Below the pieces are notes generated by a model. That model made no database searches and was not told the origin of the DNA. It saw nothing but the letters and a program-made list of their open reading frames with translations. This document shows, in pieces, positions 31,936-39,865 of a stretch of 64,000 nt of DNA (position 1 is its first letter; every line of letters starts with the position of its first letter). The position numbers and the translations under genes were made by a program. This stretch comes from Sphaerothrix gracilis (GTDB lineage: Bacteria; Cyanobacteriota; Cyanobacteriia; Phormidesmidales; Phormidesmidaceae): the NCBI RefSeq assembly GCF_030405905.1, contig NZ_JASATW010000027.1, positions 1-64,000 on the forward strand, written 5' to 3'.

Positions 31936-34143
31936 CTAGCAAACCAGCGGCGAATTAGCTCGACTTGAAAGCGATGGCCCGTGGGTGTAATTTCTATCAG
32001 TTCTCGGCGTAAGAGTAAGGGCAGTGCTGTCTCTGATATATCTGAAAACTGTTGAACCAAATCTTCTTGGCTTGTAGTGCTGCCTTCGCCTTGAGCGGCT
32101 ATGTGACGCAGCACGGCTAGGGCTTCAGGACTAACCTGGTTGCATTCAATATCGCTGAAAAACATGCTGCCGCTGTCTAGCGCTTCAGGGATGGCGGCTT
32201 CTACGTCAGCTAGGGTGGCGAGGCGGCGATCGCTGGGGTCTTGCTCGTTTTTCAAAACCACAATTTCGGCGCAGAGAAGCTGGACTAGAAAGGGATGACC
32301 GCGAGTGAGGTCGAGGACGCGCTGACTGGCCTCTGGCTCATAGCGCAGGGCAAAGTCTTTGACGGGGTGTTCGATGAGTTGGCGGGCTTCGGACTCTTTC
32401 AAGTAGCTGAGGTGTAGCACCTGGGCGTTGATCAGGTAGCTAGACCAGCGCTGAAACTCTTCTAATGTGTGGGAGCCGGAGAGCAATACCTTGAAGCGGG
32501 GGCGATGCTGAATCAGGTTGCGCAGCATTCCCAGCACCATCGTTTCGCTAAAGCGACCTTCCACCAAGACCTGATCAAGCACTTCGAATTCATCTAGGGC
32601 TAAGAGCGCGGTGTCGTCCTCTAGCGTGATTTCGACTTCATCTAGCCACTCGTCAAAGCGGGTGAAGGGATCATCGGCTAGGGCTGCGCGGGAGAGCGCT
32701 GGTAGGGTGAGGCGGCGATCGCGCTGAGCAGAGTCGGCCATGCCTTTGGCCAGGTTGTAGAGAAATCCGGCGTGGTCGCTGGCGCGGGAGGCAGGGCCTT
32801 GCAAATCGACGAAGAGGGGAACGATGCTGTTGGGGAGCAGTCGCCCTAAGTTATTAAGCAATGAAGTCTTGCCAGTGCGGCGCTGGCCATAGAGCAGCAA
32901 AGGGGGACGGCGGCGATCGCGCAAAAGCTGTTCAATTCGGCGGCTAATTTCCGCCCGTCCGACAAAGATTTCCTGACGCTGAGTAAGGGGAATGCCAATG
33001 ATGTAGGGGGAATCAATCTCTTGGCGCAGCTCGGCAGCTTGAGTGAGTGCGTCTAGCTCTAGGACAATGATGCGGCTCCAGCGCTGGGCGATCGGGCGAA
33101 AGCGGACGGCATATTTGTCGCTGCTGCGGGTGAGTTCTCGAATCAGGGCATCGAGGCGATCGCCTACAGCCTTAAGCACTAATCGTTGATTGTAGGTACT
33201 GGCCTGATCGAGAGCCGCTTCTACATCTTTACTAACGCTGTTGAAGCTGCGGAATAGGGTGTCGGCTGGGCTAGCGAGTTCGCTAATAGTGAGGTGATGA
33301 TAAATCTGTCCAACTGCCTGGGCATCGGCGCAGCGCTCTAGCTGACGGGCATCTAGCTCAATCTGAGCGGCTTGAGCGGCCCAGCGCTGACGGCTAGTGC
33401 TGAGATAGTTTAGGGCAGCCTGTCCTTCAAGGGGGCTGCGTTCTAGAATCAGTAGCAAATGCTTATCAAGTCCCCAAATAGGCAGGTGTTGCCATTCATC
33501 CCAAAAGGCTAAATGTCTGTGCAGTAGGCTAGGCTGTTTGCCTGCTCTGGCTTCGTCAATTCGGTAAAGCCAGAAATGCCAGGGAACCAGCAAAGCTGAC
33601 ATCACAACTGGCCGCCACCAGTTCACCCACGCGCCTACGCCTCCCGCCAGGCCTCCCGCCACGCCGTACGCCACGCCGAACGCCAGGCCTCCCGCCACGC
33701 CTAACGCCACGCCGTACGCCAGGCCTCCCGCCACGCCGTACGCCAGGCCTCCCGCCACGCCTAACGCCACGCNNNNNNNNNNNNNNNNNNNNNNNNNNNN
33801 NNNNTAACGCCACGCCTCCCGCCACGCCTCCCGCCACATCCTCTAAAGGAGTGCCTAAGCTGAACGAAACGAGACCTACAATGAGACTGGCTAGAATTGG
33901 CAATAAAATGAACCCCTGCAGCCCGAATCGCCAGAACTGGCCTTGCCGCCACCGCTGCCGGGCAAACAGTTTTAGCAGCGAGAAATCTTTATCCAGCGAC
34001 GGATCAAGTCGGTGAATATGGTTCTCCCAGGCAGAGGGCCGAAACACTAGCCAAAACAGCAGTTGTAAGCTGCCCAAAATCAGATTGGGATGCTGCTCTG
34101 GGGCATAGGTGTAGGCATTTTTAGGAATGCTGGGCGGCGTCAT
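31932..34143 (-). CDS. Membrane-anchored P-loop ATPase, broken by assembly gap
   Basis: One gene split by 32 Ns. The N-terminal part (from 34143) has a polar start, then hydrophobic segments (LILGSLQLLFWLVF and ILPILASLIVGLVSFSLG). Next comes a tetrapeptide array of GVAG/GLAY type containing the gap, then a span (VVMSALLVPWHFWLY). A helical linker follows, and then the ATPase: IDSPYIIGIPL, Walker A YGQRRTGKTSLL, Walker B ALLALDEFEVLD, and a winged-helix-like C-terminus. The two halves are in different frames across the N run, but the gap length is arbitrary: a true length of 31, 34 or 37 bases would restore one frame. It resembles the ATPase at 34837-35715 (shared DSP(Y/F)IIG and GQRR(T/S)GKTSLL). 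Its start overlaps the HNH stop by ATGA. Confidence 0.8.
33641..33838 (-). repeat. 12-bp tandem repeat coding GVAG/GLAY units
   Basis: On the plus strand, units such as CCTCCCGCCACG, CCGTACGCCAGG and CCTAACGCCACG repeat in 12-base steps on both sides of the N run. They encode Gly-Val-Ala-x and Gly-Leu-Ala-x tetrapeptides. At least 11 units lie between 33641 and 33772; the full number is unknown because of the gap. Confidence 0.9.
33773..33804. other. Assembly gap (32 N)
   Basis: A run of 32 N inside the tandem repeat. The flanking frames differ by one base, so the stated gap length is not exact. Copy number and frame of the repeat are unresolved here. Confidence 0.99.
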
Positions 34144-34589
34144 GGGGTGGTGATTGGATCGTTCGGAGGTGGATGGCGGCCAATCTCTAGGTCAGCCGCG
34201 CGAATATGGACAATTCTGGGTCGATTGAATGCCAAAGCAATCACTGTAGTCCGTCCGATTGGAGTGATACCCACAATTACAAGCTTATCTACAGACCAGA
34301 TAAAGTTTTCTGGCCAAAGATCGAGACGAGGATTGAACAAAGCGACTTCGACATTGGACAAAGCATCGATTGTTGAAACTTTGTTCGACTTTCTCCGATT
34401 ACAGTGGAAACAAGCTAGAGCCAAGTTGTCTAAAGTGTTTGAACCGCCCTTAGTAAGCGGAATCACGTGATCGACTGTGAAGCTGACATATTGCCACTGT
34501 TCTGAAGCATGACAATACTCGCATAGGTGTTCAGCCCGCTGACGGACTTGCTGACGAGTCTCTTCGCTGAGATAACGACTTGCTGACAA
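34140..34589 (-). CDS. HNH endonuclease
   Basis: A 149-residue HNH nuclease of the McrA-like type. Zinc-binding pairs are C23xxC26 (LCEYC) and C60xxC63 (CFHC). The catalytic region is VDHVIPLTKGGSNTLDNLAL (His41, Asn55) with H62. The last 65 residues are an extension with no known motif (PENFIWSVDKLVIVGITPIG). It starts 10 bases after the small acidic gene and overlaps the ATPase start by four bases, so it is translated as part of the operon. In other cyanobacteria such HNH genes often follow a small acidic protein like the one here, from general knowledge of these genomes. Confidence 0.88.
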   Translation of the reverse strand: MSASRYLSEETRQQVRQRAEHLCEYCHASEQWQYVSFTVDHVIPLTKGGSNTLDNLALACFHCNRRKSNKVSTIDALSNVEVALFNPRLDLWPENFIWSVDKLVIVGITPIGRTTVIALAFNRPRIVHIRAADLEIGRHPPPNDPITTP

Positions 34590-34598
34590 AATGACACT

Positions 34599-34865
34599 CT
34601 AGCGCTGTTGCAGATAAAGATTACGAACCGTGCGATTAACTAGGCTAAGATAGTCATCCAGTTCTTCATAAGTATCTAGTTCTTCTTCTTCATCTGAATC
34701 CAACGGCACGTCCTTTTGTTTGTCCAGTAAAACCTCAATCCGAGTTTGAACCTGGCTAGACGCTCGAAAGATAGGAATGCCGTCTACTAATTCGAGCCGA
34801 ACAGCCCCCTCCAACGGCAGACTGTTCGGCAAATAGTCAAGCTTGGGTGGTAAATAGGCCGTCAT
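34599..34865 (-). CDS. Small acidic protein upstream of HNH nuclease
   Basis: An 88-residue protein starting MTAYLPPKLDYLPNSLPLEG, with VRLELVDGIPIFRASSQVQT and a strongly acidic centre (DSDEEEELDTYEELDDYLSL). It has the look of small partner proteins encoded next to HNH nucleases in cyanobacteria and could bind or neutralise the nuclease, like an antitoxin; that is inference. The ATG at 34865 is preferred; the longer reading from 34886 adds MFICGGA. It overlaps the end of the preceding ATPase gene by 29 bases and is separated from the HNH gene by 9 bases. Confidence 0.65.
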   Translation of the reverse strand: MTAYLPPKLDYLPNSLPLEGAVRLELVDGIPIFRASSQVQTRIEVLLDKQKDVPLDSDEEEELDTYEELDDYLSLVNRTVRNLYLQQR

Positions 34866-35715
34866 CGCGCCTCCGCAAATAAACAAAAGGTTGAATTTGT
34901 TCTAAGCTCTCCTGCCGCCAATCATCGCTCACATCTCCCTCCTCCAGGCTAAACAATCGCTCACGGCAGAGAATCTGTAACAAAATCGGCCAGCCGCCAC
35001 TCTGCTGCCAAATCCAGGCGATATCTTCTTCGGCAAACAAAATCGGCGAACTAGCAATCAGCTCCCGCGCTGCCCCCTCCGTCAACGGCCCCAGCGTCGT
35101 GGTATAGCCAAAAATGTTGAAAAACGGTGAGCTGTGTCCTGTGTGGCGAGCTAAATCCATTGGGCTTTCCGGTGTCGCTAGCACAAAGGCCAAATTCCCG
35201 TCAGTTTGATTCGTCGCCAACGCCCGCAAGCTCTCCCAAAAGCCATCGTCTAGCTCCGGGCAGCGCTGCAGCCCCACCCCAATCTCATCCATCAAAATCA
35301 CCGTTGGCCGCTGCACCCGCCCGCTTACCTGCTCCATAAACCGATCCAAATCGCACGGCTCTGGCACAGGTAGCTGCATCGACTCCAGCAGATACCGCAG
35401 TAAGCGCTGCCGCTGGGCCATGCGAGCATCCTGAAAATCGACAAAAATCCAGCGGTAGGCTTCCGGCTGCGCTAGCCAGTCCCTGTGCTGATGGGGCCGA
35501 AGCTGACTCGCAGGCACTGTTGTAATCTGCTGCAAATAGTGCAGCAGCGAAGTCTTCCCCGATCGCCGCTGCCCAATAATCGCCGCATTTTGCAAGGGAT
35601 GGGTTTTCAGCAGGTTGAATAGCCGCTTGAGGATTCGCTGCCGCCCAAAAAAGTGGCGCGGCTGTAAAATCGGCGTGCCGATAATGAAAGGCGAATCAAT
35701 CGGCTTGAACGGCAC
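34837..35715 (-). CDS. P-loop ATPase (AAA/STAND-like), 292 aa
   Basis: A compact signalling-type ATPase. The start is MPFKPIDSPFIIGTPILQPR, then HFFGRQRILKRLFNLL, Walker A at 48-56 (GQRRSGKTS), Walker B with Asp143-Glu144 (TVILMDEIGVGLQ), sensor region LAFVLATPES and the lid helices (GGWPILLQILCRERLFSLEE). This is the ORC/AAA_16-like architecture seen in NACHT/STAND-type regulators and in prokaryotic conflict systems. No sensor repeats or membrane part are present, so it may act with the CHAT-TIR protein encoded 50 bases upstream. It resembles the core of the second ATPase of the operon. Confidence 0.85.
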   Translation of the reverse strand: MPFKPIDSPFIIGTPILQPRHFFGRQRILKRLFNLLKTHPLQNAAIIGQRRSGKTSLLHYLQQITTVPASQLRPHQHRDWLAQPEAYRWIFVDFQDARMAQRQRLLRYLLESMQLPVPEPCDLDRFMEQVSGRVQRPTVILMDEIGVGLQRCPELDDGFWESLRALATNQTDGNLAFVLATPESPMDLARHTGHSSPFFNIFGYTTTLGPLTEGAARELIASSPILFAEEDIAWIWQQSGGWPILLQILCRERLFSLEEGDVSDDWRQESLEQIQPFVYLRRRDDGLFTTQA

Positions 35716-35765
35716 TGACGGCGCTGCGTCCCCTACTTGGGTGCCAGGATTGGGCAGAGAACGCG

Positions 35766-36863
35766 CTACTTTTTTGTCAGAGTTTCCACCGCCCGCCGAA
35801 TTCCCTGTACCACGTTCAGCAGGGCTTCATCGAGATCATTCCAGGCCGTGACGGGTTTGGCATCTTTGGGCAAAACCTGGAGCTTGCTGAAAGGGGTTTC
35901 CTGCCAGTCGCAGGGCTTCATAATGATTGGAATCACCCGCGCGGTGCCTTCTTCATGGCGTTCCATCGCCCGCTGCATTTCCTTGTCAAAGCAGTATTCT
36001 GAGGCAATAAACCGGGGCGTAATCAGCAGCAAAATGAGGCCCGCCGATTCCAGCCGCGCCTTGATTTCCGTATCCCACTCGGCGCCCGCCTCGATCGCCC
36101 GGTCCTGCCAGGGCTTAATCTTGTCCTGCCGGGTCAGATTCGACAGGTGAATATAGAGTTCATCCTTCAGCTCCTCGTCTTTGTGGGAGTAGGAGATAAA
36201 CACTTCAATGGGAGAGCTGATAGAGGGAGTGACTGGTTTGGCTGCAGGAGGCACAGAGTTTGCTGGCGGCGACATTGGGGCTGTTCCAGACTGTTGCAAC
36301 AGCACTGGTGTAAGCTGTTCGGCAATCCCCTCCAGCCGAATCGCCGCGCAGCCCAGCTTGTAGGCAAACTCTACATCGCGCCCGGCACCTAAAGCATCGT
36401 AAAAACCCACCGCAAAGGCGATCGCCGCCTCATCCCCAATCGCCTGACTCATGCCGATGACGTAGGGAATATGCTGGGCGATCGCTTTTGCCTGCACTTC
36501 TGAATAGCAGCCGTTGAGCACCACGCAGCGAACCCGATCGGCAAACAGCCCAAACAACCCTGCTAGCGCTTCACCGTCTACCAGCTTGGCCTGACCTACC
36601 TCATCCTCAAACACCAGCCCTGCCTCACCGCTGCCGTGCCCAGAAAAGTGAACAATCTGCGGCGTCATATCCAGCATGGCCCGCTGCAGGTCACGCGGAC
36701 GCACCGCCCACTGCTGCTCTAGCCGAAAGCGATCGCGCTTCTGGGCCCGCTGCAGCCCTTCTGCAATATCCCGCAGCTCCTGATCTAACCGTAAACGCCC
36801 CGTATCTTTAGGATTGGCGGCGAAGAAAAGAATTGTCTGCGCATCCGAGCTAGCAGCGGACAT
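35766..36863 (-). CDS. CHAT protease-TIR domain fusion protein
   Basis: A two-effector protein of 365 residues. Residues about 9-195 form a CHAT (caspase-like) domain: ILFFAANPKDTGRLRLDQE at the start, the catalytic His76 in IVHFSGHGSGEAGL and Cys119 in CVVLNGCYSEVQA. A Pro-rich linker (about 195-215) follows. Residues 218-362 form a TIR domain (IEVFISYSHKDEELKDEL, LILLLITPRFIASEYCFDKE) with the expected catalytic Glu295 in the SEYCFDKEM motif. CHAT enzymes cleave proteins; bacterial TIR domains cleave NAD+ or make signal nucleotides. Both are used in antiphage and cell-death systems. It is the first gene of a five-gene minus-strand operon. Confidence 0.92.
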   Translation of the reverse strand: MSAASSDAQTILFFAANPKDTGRLRLDQELRDIAEGLQRAQKRDRFRLEQQWAVRPRDLQRAMLDMTPQIVHFSGHGSGEAGLVFEDEVGQAKLVDGEALAGLFGLFADRVRCVVLNGCYSEVQAKAIAQHIPYVIGMSQAIGDEAAIAFAVGFYDALGAGRDVEFAYKLGCAAIRLEGIAEQLTPVLLQQSGTAPMSPPANSVPPAAKPVTPSISSPIEVFISYSHKDEELKDELYIHLSNLTRQDKIKPWQDRAIEAGAEWDTEIKARLESAGLILLLITPRFIASEYCFDKEMQRAMERHEEGTARVIPIIMKPCDWQETPFSKLQVLPKDAKPVTAWNDLDEALLNVVQGIRRAVETLTKK

Positions 36864-36950
36864 GAGCGAGATTAGGATCTAACGGCGACTTCATTATCGC
36901 CCGCTAAACAGGAAACGCCTGTGATCTCTATCGTTCTTAAAAATCAGCGC

Positions 36951-38033
36951 TTAGGCTAGGTCCGGAAATACCTGCTGCACCGCCGGATGCACCAGCCGTC
37001 CCTGGGTCACGTTTAGTCCTTCTGCCAGCGACTTGTCCTTCTTCAGCGCTGCCATGCCAAAGCTCGCCAGCTTCAGTACGTAGGGCAGGGTGCTATTGTT
37101 GAGCGCCTGAGTTGCCGTCCAGGGAACTGCCCCCGGCATGTTGGGGACGCCGTAGTGCAGGACGCCTTCCTCTAGGTAGGTCGGTTCTGTGTGTGAGGTG
37201 GGATGGAGCGTTTCAATGCAGCCCCCTTGATCTACCGCCACGTCTACAATGACTGAGCCAGGCCGCATCTGCGCCACTAGCGATCGCGGTACCAAAACTG
37301 GCGGACGCCGTCCCGGCACCAGCACCGCTCCAATGAGCAAATCTGCTTGAGGCACAGCCCGATGAATTTCTGGAGTGCTGCTATAAATCAGCTCTACGCG
37401 GGAGCCAAACAGGGTTTCTAAATAGGCAAGCTGATCGAGGCTGATATCAAAAATTTGCACCCGCGCTCCCATGCCCACTGCCATGCGAGCCGCCTCAGTG
37501 CCCACGACGCCGCCGCCCAGAATCACCACTCGTCCCGGACGCACCCCCGGCACGCCCCCTAGCAAAACGCCGCGCCCGCCCTGCTGCCGCTCCAGGTAGC
37601 GCGCCCCAAACTGCACCGAGAGCCGCCCGGCAATGATGCTCATGGGGGTTAGCAAAGGACGAATATTGTTGAACTCAACTGTCTCATAGGCGATCGCATT
37701 CACCCCGCTCTGCATGAGCCGCTCGGTCAGCGATCGCGCCGCGGCTAAGTGCAAATAGGTAAACAAAATCTGCTCTTTCTGAATCAGGTCATACTCCGGC
37801 GGCAGCGGCTCTTTCACCTTTACCACCATTTCTTTGCTCCAGGCTTCGCCCGCTGTCGCTACGACCTGCGCTCCGGCCTGCTCATAGTCAGCATCGCTGA
37901 AGCCTGCTCCCGTCCCCGCTCCTGCCTGCACAAACACCGTATGCCCCTGCTCGTTCAGCACGTGGACGCTATTGGGGCTTAGCCCGACCCGAAATTCCTG
38001 ATCTTTAATTTCTTTGGGTACACCAATTTCCAT
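36951..38033 (-). CDS. ald: Alanine dehydrogenase
   Basis: The enzyme interconverts L-alanine and pyruvate plus ammonia with NAD. The start MEIGVPKEIKDQEFRVGLSP is typical. Substrate and catalytic residues Lys74 (VKVKEP) and His95 (FTYLHLAAA) sit at the positions known from the Phormidium enzyme. The NAD-binding loop is VVILGGGVVGTEAARMAVGMG. The length of 360 is normal, with two extra Gly-rich residues in QQGGRGVLLGGVPGVRPG. It is a single gene with its start close to a separate small transcript on the same strand. Confidence 0.97.
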   Translation of the reverse strand: MEIGVPKEIKDQEFRVGLSPNSVHVLNEQGHTVFVQAGAGTGAGFSDADYEQAGAQVVATAGEAWSKEMVVKVKEPLPPEYDLIQKEQILFTYLHLAAARSLTERLMQSGVNAIAYETVEFNNIRPLLTPMSIIAGRLSVQFGARYLERQQGGRGVLLGGVPGVRPGRVVILGGGVVGTEAARMAVGMGARVQIFDISLDQLAYLETLFGSRVELIYSSTPEIHRAVPQADLLIGAVLVPGRRPPVLVPRSLVAQMRPGSVIVDVAVDQGGCIETLHPTSHTEPTYLEEGVLHYGVPNMPGAVPWTATQALNNSTLPYVLKLASFGMAALKKDKSLAEGLNVTQGRLVHPAVQQVFPDLA

Positions 38034-38107
38034 AAAAATTCTCCTCGTCCCTTTATTTCTAGCTTAGGCGGCGGTTGTGGCGTTGAAGCTAAGCGATCGC
38101 CCTCATG

Positions 38108-38146
38108 AAAAATCTCCTGTCTGCTAAACCAGTGGCAAACAGGAGA
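38108..38146 (-). terminator. Intrinsic terminator of the 44-aa gene
   Basis: On the minus strand an 8-bp perfect stem (TCTCCTGT 38113-38120 with ACAGGAGA 38139-38146) is followed by TTTTT (complement of 38108-38112). It lies 34 bases after the stop of the small gene at 38180-38314 and ahead of ald. Confidence 0.75.
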
Positions 38147-38179
38147 AGGTCTAATTGATTCTCAGAGGCTAAGGGAGAG

Positions 38180-38314
38180 CTATCCCTTGCTCTTTTTCAC
38201 GTGTTCCATAATGCGGTTTTTACGAGCCTCGTCACCCTTCGCCGGAGGCGTAATCTTAAAATCGATGCCTGTGGTCATAGAAATATGACGCTTAATTTGA
38301 GCTTTGTCGGCCAT
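38180..38314 (-). CDS. Small basic protein, 44 aa
   Basis: Not recognised. The frame starts at ATG 38314 (MADKAQIKRHISMTTGIDF) and ends with ARKNRIMEHVKKSKG, rich in Lys and Arg, with an AGGTAAAG ribosome-binding region. A strong terminator 34 bases downstream and the lack of other genes nearby support a monocistronic transcript. The sequence is short, soluble and basic, which would fit a nucleic-acid or ribosome-associated protein, but this is a guess. Confidence 0.6.
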   Translation of the reverse strand: MADKAQIKRHISMTTGIDFKITPPAKGDEARKNRIMEHVKKSKG

Positions 38315-38505
38315 GAGCTTTACCTAGTTACGTCGTTCAGAGTGTTAAAGATGGAAAAGGCTCAGGTATTCCTCAATATGTTCAGATGAGGCATACCCAA
38401 GCGCGGCAATCATCACTATGAAAGTTGGGAGACAGGTTCAATCAACCCTGCCTGCAACTTCATACTTATTAATAATATACGGCAAAGAAAAATAAATCTT
38501 AAGGA

Positions 38506-39747
38506 ATGAGCGAATATTTAAAGATTGCGGTGGTTGGTGGCGGTGCGGCGGGCTTCTTTGGCGCGATCGCCTGTGCCAGGGCAAACCCGCAAGCGCGAGT
38601 CGTCCTGTTTGAAGGGGGGCGATCGCCTTTGGCAAAGGTGCGTATTTCCGGCGGCGGGCGCTGCAATGTCACTCACCACTGCTTTGATCCGGCGCTGCTG
38701 GTGCAGCACTATCCGCGCGGCGGTAGAGCCTTGCGGGGCGCCTTCAGCCGGTTTCAGCCCCAAGACACGATCGCCTGGTTTGCCCAGCAGGGCGTCAAGC
38801 TCAAAACCGAGGCCGATGGCCGCATGTTTCCGGTGACGGATGACTCGGAGACAATTGTGGCCTGTCTGTGGCAGGCGGCCCAAGAAGCAGGCGTGGAGCT
38901 AAAGACCCAAACAGCGGTGAAGGCGGTACAGCGCCAGAAAAATACCTTTGAGCTGATGCTTAAATCAGGCACGACCTTTAGCTGCGATCGCCTCCTGCTG
39001 GCTACTGGCAGCAGCCCCCAGGGCATTCGCTTTGCTCAGTCTCTGGGCCACACGATTGAACCGCCGGTGCCTTCGCTGTTCACGTTTAATATTGCTGATG
39101 CCCCACTGCGATCGCTAGCGGGCATTACCGTTGAGCCTGTCGCCCTAAAGCTGACGCTGCCTGCAACCAAGCCGCTGAGCCAAACTGGCCCCCTGCTGAT
39201 TACCCATTGGGGCCTGAGCGGTCCGGCTGTGCTGAAGCTGTCGGCTTGGGGAGCGAGAGCCTTGCACGATGCCCATTACCAGGCGGAACTGCGAATTAAC
39301 TGGCTGCCCCAGCTCAAGCTAGAGCAGATACAGCAGCAGCTGATGGTGGCTAAAGCAGAAATGCCCAAACGGGCGATCGCCAACTACGATCCGTTTTCTC
39401 TGCCCCGTCGTCTCTGGCAGTATCTTGTCCAGCGATCGGGTGTGGCCCCTGAAACCACCTGGGCTGGATTTTCTAAAAAAGCGGTCAACAAGCTGGGGCA
39501 GGAGCTGACTCAGGGTCACTACGCTATCAGCGGCAAAGGGGTTTTCAAAGACGAGTTTGTGACCTGCGGCGGGGTGCGGCTGAAGGAGGTTGATTTCAAG
39601 ACGATGGCCAGTCGTCTGTGTCCGGGCCTCTATTTTGCTGGCGAAATTCTAGACATCGACGGCATTACCGGCGGCTTTAACTTTCAAAGCGCCTGGACCA
39701 CGAGCTGGCTGGCCGGGCAGGCAATGGCGCAGCCGTCAGCCCATTAG
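38506..39747 (+). CDS. HI0933/YhiN family flavoprotein
   Basis: A FAD/NAD(P)-binding protein of the HI0933 family. The dinucleotide-binding loop is IAVVGGGAAGFFGAIACA, the family signature AKVRISGGGRCNVTHH is complete, and the C-terminal FAD contact is AGEILDIDGITGGFNFQSAW. The length of 413 is normal. Its physiological reaction is not established for the family. It stands alone on the plus strand, with a short AT-rich upstream region. Confidence 0.9.
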   Translation: MSEYLKIAVVGGGAAGFFGAIACARANPQARVVLFEGGRSPLAKVRISGGGRCNVTHHCFDPALLVQHYPRGGRALRGAFSRFQPQDTIAWFAQQGVKLKTEADGRMFPVTDDSETIVACLWQAAQEAGVELKTQTAVKAVQRQKNTFELMLKSGTTFSCDRLLLATGSSPQGIRFAQSLGHTIEPPVPSLFTFNIADAPLRSLAGITVEPVALKLTLPATKPLSQTGPLLITHWGLSGPAVLKLSAWGARALHDAHYQAELRINWLPQLKLEQIQQQLMVAKAEMPKRAIANYDPFSLPRRLWQYLVQRSGVAPETTWAGFSKKAVNKLGQELTQGHYAISGKGVFKDEFVTCGGVRLKEVDFKTMASRLCPGLYFAGEILDIDGITGGFNFQSAWTTSWLAGQAMAQPSAH

Positions 39748-39865
39748 CAGTAAAAAAGCATAGTTCTCGGTCAGTCTGCCGGTAACATTCCTGTAGCCAG
39801 TGACCGACTAAGTCTGTAAGATCAACTTGCAAAAATCCTAACCGCCTCTTGGCTGAGTCAACCCT

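Noticed and set aside
33600..33850. Possible CRISPR-like array in the 12-bp repeats
   Set aside because: Units are contiguous 12-base tandem repeats without spacers and encode an in-frame tetrapeptide pattern.
31932..34143. Two separate genes either side of the N run
   Set aside because: Both halves carry the same tetrapeptide repeat at the gap, and the frame difference is explained by an inexact gap length. One gene is the simpler reading.
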